The notes under the pieces were generated by a model. It searched no databases and was not told the DNA's origin. It worked only from the letters and a program-made list of their open reading frames with translations. Made by a program: the position numbers and the translations under genes. A stretch of 64,000 bases of DNA, taken from Leeuwenhoekiella sp. MAR_2009_132. GTDB taxonomy: Bacteria > Bacteroidota > Bacteroidia > Flavobacteriales > Flavobacteriaceae. The stretch spans positions 1,188,001 through 1,252,000 of the forward strand of contig NZ_JHZY01000004.1 in assembly GCF_000687915.1 (NCBI RefSeq), in the 5' to 3' direction. Every line of letters begins with the position of its first letter. Positions within the stretch are counted from its first letter, which is position 1. Positions 57,861-64,000 of the stretch are shown here, piece after piece.

Positions 57861-59021
57861 TTAGTGTGGTAACCACGATTTATAATAGCTCTCATCTGCA
57901 ATAGGCATCGCATCTTCACAAATCTGCAACGGTTTAAAGGTGTCAACCATTACAGCAAGTTCTTCGGTTTCTGTTTTACCTATACTACGTTCTGTAGCTC
58001 CTGGGTGTGGCCCGTGCGGAATACCGGCAGGATGTAATGAAATATGCCCGGCTTCAATATCGTTGCGACTCATAAAATCTCCATCTACATAATACAACAC
58101 CTCATCGCTGTCTATATTACTGTGATTATAAGGTGCGGGAATGCTTTCTGGGTGATAATCATATTTACGCGGACAAAAACTGCACACCACAAATGCATCG
58201 GTCTCAAAAGTTTGATGTACCGGTGGTGGCTGGTGTATGCGCCCTGTTATGGGTTCAAAATCGTGAATAGAAAATGCATACGGGTAATTATAACCATCAT
58301 AACCCACCACATCAAAGGGATGCGTCGCATAAACCATATCAAAAAGATCGTCCTGCTTCTTAATTTTCATCAAGAATTCGCCAGTTTCGTTATTGGTTTC
58401 TAACTCATAAGGTCTGCGTAAATCACGCTCACAAAATGGAGAATGCTCTAATAATTGACCAAAATAATTGCGGTATTTTTTTGGGGTGTATATAGGCCTG
58501 CGAGACTCTACAATAAACAATCTGTTGTCACTTGTATCAAAGTCTAATTTATAGATTGTTCCCCGCGGAATTAAAATGTAATCACCATATTTAAAGTCTA
58601 AATTACCTAAGTGACTGCGAAATTTACCGCTACCGCGATGCACGAAGATCAACTCATCTGCATCACTGTTTTTATAAAAATAATCTTGTGTTTTGTTTTG
58701 CGGTGCAGCAAGAATTATTGTGCAATCGCTATTGGTCAAAATAGGTTTGCGGCTTTCTAGATAATCTGCCTGAGGCTTTATCTCAAAACCTCTAAATCTA
58801 TAGGATTGTATGTGATTTGCTTTGGCAACTTTAGGCTTAACACTTTTACTGCCTTTAATCTCTTTAACCTGTGTGGGGCGTTGCTCGTGATACATATTAC
58901 TATACATCCCGTCAAAACCTATAGTACCAAAAAGTTGCTCGTAATAGAGACTCCCGTCAGATTTTCTAAATTGTGTATGACGCTTGTGCGGGATCTTACC
59001 CAGTTTATGGTAGAAAGGCAT
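57861..59021 (-). CDS. hmgA: Homogentisate 1,2-dioxygenase
   Basis: I start at ATG 59021 (MPFYHKLGKIPHKRHTQFRK); ten extra residues could be read from 59051. The 386-residue protein opens homogentisate to maleylacetoacetate. It shows EQLFGTIGFDGMYSNMYHEQ, the metal region with HPFDVVGYDGYNYPYAFSIH, and the C-terminal HPAGIPHGPHPGATERSIGK with iron-binding histidines. It is shorter than the 430-residue enzymes of Pseudomonas, as is normal in Bacteroidota. No maleylacetoacetate isomerase or fumarylacetoacetase gene is in view. Confidence 0.95.
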   Translation of the reverse strand: MPFYHKLGKIPHKRHTQFRKSDGSLYYEQLFGTIGFDGMYSNMYHEQRPTQVKEIKGSKSVKPKVAKANHIQSYRFRGFEIKPQADYLESRKPILTNSDCTIILAAPQNKTQDYFYKNSDADELIFVHRGSGKFRSHLGNLDFKYGDYILIPRGTIYKLDFDTSDNRLFIVESRRPIYTPKKYRNYFGQLLEHSPFCERDLRRPYELETNNETGEFLMKIKKQDDLFDMVYATHPFDVVGYDGYNYPYAFSIHDFEPITGRIHQPPPVHQTFETDAFVVCSFCPRKYDYHPESIPAPYNHSNIDSDEVLYYVDGDFMSRNDIEAGHISLHPAGIPHGPHPGATERSIGKTETEELAVMVDTFKPLQICEDAMPIADESYYKSWLPH

Positions 59022-59142
59022 AGTTTCTTTTTTTTTACCGAAGTAATACAATTAGGATTTATGCTTATTGTGTTTTTCTTCGAAAACGTTATCGATCATT
59101 ACAAATATCGTAAAAAGACTAGCTAAACAAACTAATATTTTC

Positions 59143-61407
59143 TTAAAACCAAAATCCCAGGCTAAAATTCCAGAACACTTTATCAACCTCAGGGGAATAT
59201 GAAAGTTTTGTTTGTAAGGGTCCTACAAGCGTTTCTAAACCGTAACCTATAAAATAACCGGTATAATCTGGCCCAGTTAACCAGTTGCCGCTAGTAAAAA
59301 GACCGTTTTCAAGATTGGCAAAATTACCCCCAAAGTTTAAATGATTTTTGCGATAAAAATTAAAATCAAAACTTATATCAGATTTTACGAGACCATCGCC
59401 GGCGCTGCTAATGAAATCATAACCGTAGAAGGGTATTATATTATTAATAAAATCATTACCCCAACCTCCTAAAATAAAGTCAAAGCTACCGCCTTCTGAG
59501 GCCCCTATTTTAAAACCGCCTTCAACGCCTACAAGTACAGAAAGTTTTGGTAAGATTTTATGTGCATATTTTAATCGCGCACTACCTACAGAAAACTCTT
59601 CAAAATTATTATTGTAGTCTGAGGATAACAGATATAGATGAAAATCGCCATTAAAATACCAACCAGATGTAGGGAAGTATTTATTATCAAAACTGTCTAA
59701 AAGTAAACTTCCGTATGTGCTGAAGTAATGGCTATTGTCAAAATAAACTTTACTGTTAGGGTCTTCTACAAGGCGTACACTTTCTGTATCTATTTTTAAA
59801 AATTTATGTTCTAATCCCAGATTAAATGAAAATTGTTTTTGAAAAAGTGTTTGTATATATATCTGATTCGTAAAATCTGTATAATCTACCGTAATATTAT
59901 TAAAACTCTCCAAAGGCAAATCGCTCAATTGCTCAATAAATCTCGCATCTACACGACGGTCGAAGCTATTGTAGTAGGATCTTAAACCAAAACCAATATA
60001 AAAACCATTATCGCTATAATAGTCAAAATTATACCGAATATTATCTCCTAAAGCAAGGTCAAATGATGCAATATCATTTTTAAATAATACACGCTTTTTT
60101 GTGATATTCATTAAAGCAGCACTTTTATACACATCATCATAATGAATACCCGCTTTTATGTAAGTTGTAGATTCACTTTCGGTAAGATTTACAGATAAAT
60201 GGTATTGACCATCATCATATGCTTCTAGCTTATGATTTATACGCTGAAAGTTATTTGTAGCTGCAAGATTATTAATTCCATCAAATAGAGCCGCATAAGT
60301 GGTTTTAGCCGGAGTTTTAATTTTAAGCTTACCTAAGATATATGATCGCGTATAATAGGTGTTGCCATTAATACCCACACTTTTAATTCTAAGTGTATCT
60401 GTATCATTAATCGCTAATGCTGGCTTGTTATACTGCGCATTTTGAAGTTGAGCTAGCTTTACAAATTCTGAATCAAATGTTTTTGCTTTTTCTTCGCCAC
60501 CCTTAATTATGGCTGCTCCTTTATCAAAGTCTACAACGCTGTAACCTGCAATATTGGGTTTTATATAAATATCTGTCTCAGCGACTTTATCTTTCATCGC
60601 TTCAATAGTTCGGTAATTGTTAATTTGAATAAGCATCTCTGGTGCGCTCTTGAGCTCACTCTTGCCTCTCAAATCATCCTGAACGTCAACTCCTATTATA
60701 AAATTTGCACCTCTTCTACGTAATTCTTCAACCGGATAATTATTAACAACACCACCATCTATTAAAATACGGTCATCTACAATTACTGGACTGAATAAGG
60801 AAGGTAATGCGCCACTTGCCGTAATAGCTTCGGGCAAACAGCCTTTATCTAAAATAATAGCCTGTCCTTTTTCGGCATCTGTAGCCACACAGAAAAATGG
60901 AATAGATAATTCTGAAAAGTCATTTACTTCCTGTACGTGATGCGTTAACTCTGTAAATAGGTTATAAATATTTTGACCCTTAGAAAGTGCTGAAGGAAAC
61001 GAGATTTTAAAATGATCAAAAGGGAGACTTATGGCATATTTTTCTGCGTCTGCGCGCTCGTAAAATGATTGCGCACTACGCGGTAAATTGTCTTGAATTA
61101 ATTTGTCAAAATTAACAACGTTAAAAATAGAATCAAGCTGATGTGCATTATACCCGGACGCATATAAACCCCCAATTATGGCACCCATACTGGTACCGCC
61201 TATATAATCTATTTTAACCCCGGCTGCTTCAATCTCTTTTAAAACGCCTATGTGCGCTAAACCTTTAGCACCACCGCCACTAAGCACAAGACCTACCTTT
61301 AATTGATTCCCTTTGGGATATTTACTAAAATCTATGGTCGTACTGTCTTGAGCATAAAATGCCCAATTCATCAAAACTATAATAAGTAGACAGTAGCTTT
61401 TTTTCAT
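59143..61407 (-). CDS. Patatin-like phospholipase with outer-membrane barrel
   Basis: The 754-residue protein has a signal peptide, then a patatin domain with the oxyanion loop LSGGGAKGLAHIGVL, nucleophile motif GGTSMGAIIGGL and the catalytic aspartate in LIDGGVVNNYP. After about residue 330 comes a POTRA-like segment and a BamA/Omp85-type barrel. The layout matches the PlpD class of type Vd-like secreted lipases and other Bacteroidota proteins. It probably hydrolyses phospholipids at the cell surface. It overlaps uvrC by four bases. Confidence 0.92.
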   Translation of the reverse strand: MKKSYCLLIIVLMNWAFYAQDSTTIDFSKYPKGNQLKVGLVLSGGGAKGLAHIGVLKEIEAAGVKIDYIGGTSMGAIIGGLYASGYNAHQLDSIFNVVNFDKLIQDNLPRSAQSFYERADAEKYAISLPFDHFKISFPSALSKGQNIYNLFTELTHHVQEVNDFSELSIPFFCVATDAEKGQAIILDKGCLPEAITASGALPSLFSPVIVDDRILIDGGVVNNYPVEELRRRGANFIIGVDVQDDLRGKSELKSAPEMLIQINNYRTIEAMKDKVAETDIYIKPNIAGYSVVDFDKGAAIIKGGEEKAKTFDSEFVKLAQLQNAQYNKPALAINDTDTLRIKSVGINGNTYYTRSYILGKLKIKTPAKTTYAALFDGINNLAATNNFQRINHKLEAYDDGQYHLSVNLTESESTTYIKAGIHYDDVYKSAALMNITKKRVLFKNDIASFDLALGDNIRYNFDYYSDNGFYIGFGLRSYYNSFDRRVDARFIEQLSDLPLESFNNITVDYTDFTNQIYIQTLFQKQFSFNLGLEHKFLKIDTESVRLVEDPNSKVYFDNSHYFSTYGSLLLDSFDNKYFPTSGWYFNGDFHLYLLSSDYNNNFEEFSVGSARLKYAHKILPKLSVLVGVEGGFKIGASEGGSFDFILGGWGNDFINNIIPFYGYDFISSAGDGLVKSDISFDFNFYRKNHLNFGGNFANLENGLFTSGNWLTGPDYTGYFIGYGLETLVGPLQTKLSYSPEVDKVFWNFSLGFWF

Positions 61408-63200
61408 TCTGTTTGTTGATAATGATTGTAAATAATCCTGGCTTTTGATGGCCCTATAACTTCAGCTAAATTCTTTTCTGAAGCTTCTTTAACTTTAGTA
61501 ACAGATCTAAAATGGGTTAACAACTCAATTACCGTCTTTTCTCCAATACCAGAAATTGTCTCTAGCTCTGTACTTATAGCAGCATTACTGCGCTTGTTTC
61601 TATGGAATGTAATTCCAAAACGGTGAGCCTCATTACGCAGCTGCTGAATCACTTTTAAAGTTTCACTCTTTTTATCGAGATAAAGTGGAATAGAATCTCC
61701 GGGGTAAAATAACTCCTCAAGTCGTTTTGCGATACCTATAATAGCAATTTTTCCGCGCAGACCCAGATCTTCTAAAGCCTTTACACCAGAAGAAAGCTGG
61801 CCTTTACCGCCATCTACAATAATGAGTTGTGGCAAAGGTCCATCTTCATTTAGCAAACGTCTGTATCTTCTAAACACAACCTCTTCCATAGATGCAAAAT
61901 CATTAGGGCCTTCTACTGTCTTGATATTAAATTTACGATAATCCTTTTTACTGGGTTTTCCGTCTTTAAAAACAACACAGGCTGCAACAGGATTTGTTCC
62001 CTGAATATTTGAGTTATCAAAACATTCTATATGTCTGGGCTCTACAGATAGTCTTAGATCTAACTTCATTTGAGCCATTAGGCGATTCACATGCCGGTCT
62101 GGATCTACGATTTTGGTTTGTTTGAAGCGCTCCATTCTAAAATACTTTGCATTACGCTCAGACAATTCTACTATGCGCTTTTTATCACCTAATTTTGGAA
62201 CTGTAACTCTAAATTTTTCACCTAAATCAACAGGAATCGGCGTGTATATTTCTGGAGATTGAGAATTGAAACGCTGTCGTATTTCTATAATTCCTATTTC
62301 GAGTAACTCTTGATCAGACTCCTCTAATTTTTTCTTTAGCTCCAGTGTGTGCGATCTAATAATCGCCCCGTGAGAAAGTTGTAAGAAGTTTACATACCCA
62401 TACCCCTCATCAGATACGATACTAAAAACATCTACATTATTAATGAGTGGGTTTACCACTGTGCTCTTTGCCTGATAGCCCTCTAAAATATCTATTTTCT
62501 CTTTAATACGCTGTGCATCTTCAAACTCCATAGCTTCGGCATGAGCCTTCATTTGTAGGCGAAAACGATGCAACGAGTCTTTAAAATTTCCTTTTACAAT
62601 ATCGCGTATCGCATCTATATTCTCATGATACGTCTCTGCGGAAATATTATCCTCGCAAGGCCCCAAACAATTGCCCAGATGATATTCTAAACAAACTTTA
62701 TACTTGCCAGATTCTATTTTATCTTTAGAAAGATCATAGTTGCAAGTACGTAAAGGATACAACCCTTTTATGAGATCAAGTAGGGTATGTACAGTTTTCA
62801 TACTGGTGTATGGCCCATAATATTCACTACCATCTTTTATTAATCTTCTGGTGGGAAAAACCCGCGGAAAGCGCTCATTTTTAATACAAATCCAGGGATA
62901 ACTTTTATCATCCTTAAGCATTACATTGTAACGCGGCTGATAATTTTTTATCATATTATTTTCAAGCAGGAGCGCATCTGTCTCACTGTCAACAACAATA
63001 TGTTTAATTTCGACTATTTTCTTAACCAGAAGATTCGTTCGGGCATTATCGTGTCTCTTGGTAAAATAAGAAGAAACACGTTTTTTTAAATTTTTAGCCT
63101 TTCCCACATAGAGCAACTTGCCTTTCTTATCATAGTATTGATAAACCCCGGGGCTGCTGGGAAGTGTTTTTAATTGTAAGTCTAAATCAGGTATTTCCAT
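61404..63200 (-). CDS. uvrC: Excinuclease ABC subunit C
   Basis: I start at ATG 63200 (MEIPDLDLQLKTLPSSPGVY), three codons inside a possible TTG start at 63209. The 598-residue protein has an N-terminal GIY-YIG domain (LLYVGKAKNLKKRVSSYF) for the 3' incision, a UVR motif (EFEDAQRIKEKIDILEGYQ), an RNase H-like domain for the 5' incision (RHIECFDNSNIQGTNPVAA, LIIVDGGKGQLSSG) and a terminal HhH pair (TISGIGEKTVIELLTHF). It cuts damaged DNA in nucleotide excision repair. The patatin gene overlaps its end. Confidence 0.98.
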   Translation of the reverse strand: MEIPDLDLQLKTLPSSPGVYQYYDKKGKLLYVGKAKNLKKRVSSYFTKRHDNARTNLLVKKIVEIKHIVVDSETDALLLENNMIKNYQPRYNVMLKDDKSYPWICIKNERFPRVFPTRRLIKDGSEYYGPYTSMKTVHTLLDLIKGLYPLRTCNYDLSKDKIESGKYKVCLEYHLGNCLGPCEDNISAETYHENIDAIRDIVKGNFKDSLHRFRLQMKAHAEAMEFEDAQRIKEKIDILEGYQAKSTVVNPLINNVDVFSIVSDEGYGYVNFLQLSHGAIIRSHTLELKKKLEESDQELLEIGIIEIRQRFNSQSPEIYTPIPVDLGEKFRVTVPKLGDKKRIVELSERNAKYFRMERFKQTKIVDPDRHVNRLMAQMKLDLRLSVEPRHIECFDNSNIQGTNPVAACVVFKDGKPSKKDYRKFNIKTVEGPNDFASMEEVVFRRYRRLLNEDGPLPQLIIVDGGKGQLSSGVKALEDLGLRGKIAIIGIAKRLEELFYPGDSIPLYLDKKSETLKVIQQLRNEAHRFGITFHRNKRSNAAISTELETISGIGEKTVIELLTHFRSVTKVKEASEKNLAEVIGPSKARIIYNHYQQTE

Positions 63201-63393
63201 CTCATTCAAATTTACAGCTTCTTGAGCAAATAAAAATTAGCAACCCTAATATACAGGCGCTACTTTGGTCGTAATTATAGGCTGTATCTTTACAGATTAA
63301 AACATAATTTTACCAAAGAATATTAAGACTACATTAACCTAGTTTTAGAAGGTATTACCAATTAACAGCTATGCTTTTATTAAATTGCAACCT

Positions 63394-63819
63394 ATGGAAA
63401 AAGTAATTATAGGACGTATAGACCGTGCCGATTTTCCTAAACTGGGCTTGTCTGACATTGATATCAAAATAGATACCGGTGCCTATACATCTTCAATACA
63501 CTGTAATCATATACGAGAAGAAGATAACATTTTATGCTGTACATTTCTAGATCCTAAACATCCTGAATATAACGGTAAAGAAATGCGCTTTTCATCCTAT
63601 GATATTACAGCTGTAAAGAGCAGTAATGGCGAGATTCAATACCGGTATGTTGTACAGAGTAACATTACTATTTTTAAAAAAACATTCAAAATATCGCTCA
63701 CACTAAGTTCTCGCGAAGACATGCGGTTCCCGGTTTTGATAGGGCGTAAATTCCTTACTAAAAAATTTATCGTAGACACAGAACTCACTGATGTCTCACA
63801 CGCTCAAAAAGCCTTATGA
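63394..63819 (+). CDS. RimK-associated retropepsin-like (ATP-dependent zinc protease fold) protein
   Basis: I choose ATG 63394 (MEKVIIGRIDRADFPKLGLS), 141 residues; a TTG at 63385 is also open. IKIDTGAYTSSIHC has the DTG-A of aspartic-protease-like folds, and FPVLIGRKFLTKKFIVDT is the second family signature. The family (formerly called RimK/LysX-linked zinc protease, PF05618) is commonly encoded next to rimK, as here, where the ATGA stop-start overlap couples the two. The biochemical role is not settled. Confidence 0.88.
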   Translation: MEKVIIGRIDRADFPKLGLSDIDIKIDTGAYTSSIHCNHIREEDNILCCTFLDPKHPEYNGKEMRFSSYDITAVKSSNGEIQYRYVVQSNITIFKKTFKISLTLSSREDMRFPVLIGRKFLTKKFIVDTELTDVSHAQKAL

Positions 63820-64000
63820 ATATAAAAATCTTATCCCGTAATGGTAATTTATACTCTACTGCGCGTCTTGTAGAAGCTGCAAAGAAGCGCAAGCATAATG
63901 TAGAAATAATAGATCCCCTTAAATGTGATTTAATTATTGAAAAGAAGAAACCCTCTGTATATTACAAGGGACGTTACCTTTCAGACACCGAAGCAATAAT
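63816..64000 (+). CDS. rimK: Ribosomal protein S6 glutamate ligase family protein, 5' part (partial)
   Basis: Only the first 61 codons are in the window. MNIKILSRNGNLYSTARLVE followed by AAKKRKHNVEIIDPLKCDL and YKGRYLSDTEA matches the RimK N-terminal domain. RimK adds glutamates to the C-terminus of S6 and related substrates. It overlaps the preceding gene by four bases (ATGA). The ATP-grasp domain lies beyond the window, so the exact family member is not certain. Confidence 0.88.
   Translation, partial: MNIKILSRNGNLYSTARLVEAAKKRKHNVEIIDPLKCDLIIEKKKPSVYYKGRYLSDTEAI

Noticed and set aside
58044..58403. 119-codon + strand frame opposite hmgA
   Set aside because: The minus strand encodes the conserved homogentisate dioxygenase; the + frame has no recognisable features.

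Overview
The window is a densely coded chromosomal segment, mostly low in GC, from a member of the Flavobacteriaceae (Bacteroidota), probably a marine, gliding-lineage species. Evidence for this includes the gliding genes gldD and gldE beside ssb and mutY, SusC-type TonB-dependent receptors, DUF4270 and DUF4199 proteins, and an L21 with a C-terminal extension. Starts generally lack Shine-Dalgarno sequences. Promoters of the Bacteroidota type (TTG, then TAnnTTTG) are visible ahead of HU, rplU, sdhC and a DUF2975 operon. I see no rRNA, tRNA, CRISPR array, prophage or insertion sequence with a transposase. No gene-free stretch exceeds 300 bases.

Layout. 1-2562 (-): the 5' part of a TonB-dependent receptor preceded by a TPR/transmembrane/LuxR-type regulator. 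2693-4037 (-): rpmA, rplU and a DUF4199 membrane protein. 4246-7689 (+): an active and a degenerate M16 peptidase pair. 7709-12276 (-): DMT transporter, gldD, gldE, ssb, mutY. 12405-15094 (+): HU protein, a 30-residue very basic protein, ribonuclease G, RecX. 15217-22614 (mainly -): biotin genes bioB, a FabF-like ketosynthase, bioA, bioD and bioF, with a cupin protein downstream. This cluster is interrupted by a Coa1-like gene on the + strand and by a small GIY-YIG gene framed by inverted palindromes. 22739-24071 (+): an operon of a 35-residue membrane peptide, two DUF2975-type proteins and a Cro/C1-type regulator, with a probable operator at its promoter. 24142-25914 (+): M61 peptidase. 26018-27877 (-): atpC and atpD. 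28118-32411 (-): glmS, a DUF4270 lipoprotein and a half-length glycogen-synthase-like protein. 32519-37274 (+): panC, panD, a flippase-like membrane protein, an esterase-like protein lacking its serine nucleophile, and radA. 37411-40843 (-): succinate dehydrogenase/fumarate reductase CAB. 41096-44408 (-): a DUF2721 protein and a secreted sortilin/BNR-repeat protein. 44530-45822 (+): Xaa-Pro aminopeptidase. 45922-51647 (-): a four-helix membrane protein, then a secreted nuclease, a repeat lipoprotein and a TonB receptor. 51817-56457 (-): DUF3108 protein, tryptophan dioxygenase, M23 peptidase, pgi. 56619-59021 (-): hppD and hmgA. 59143-63200 (-): patatin/outer-membrane protein and uvrC. 63394-64000 (+): an RimK-associated protease-like protein and the start of rimK.

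How the genes fit together. Much of the window is housekeeping: ribosome, ATP synthase, SQR/FRD, glycolysis, DNA repair and pantothenate. Accessory interest lies in four places. First, dispersed palindromic repeats lie around a GIY-YIG gene and also in frame inside bioF. Second, the DUF2975/HTH operon has a palindromic operator. Third, the biotin cluster carries a ketosynthase but no recognisable bioC or bioH. Fourth, a TonB receptor, a four-repeat lipoprotein and a secreted nuclease together look like a nucleic-acid or phosphate scavenging locus. Several genes (TPR regulator, gldE, ketosynthase, bioA, flippase, M23 peptidase) can only begin at TTG, because an in-frame stop lies just upstream.
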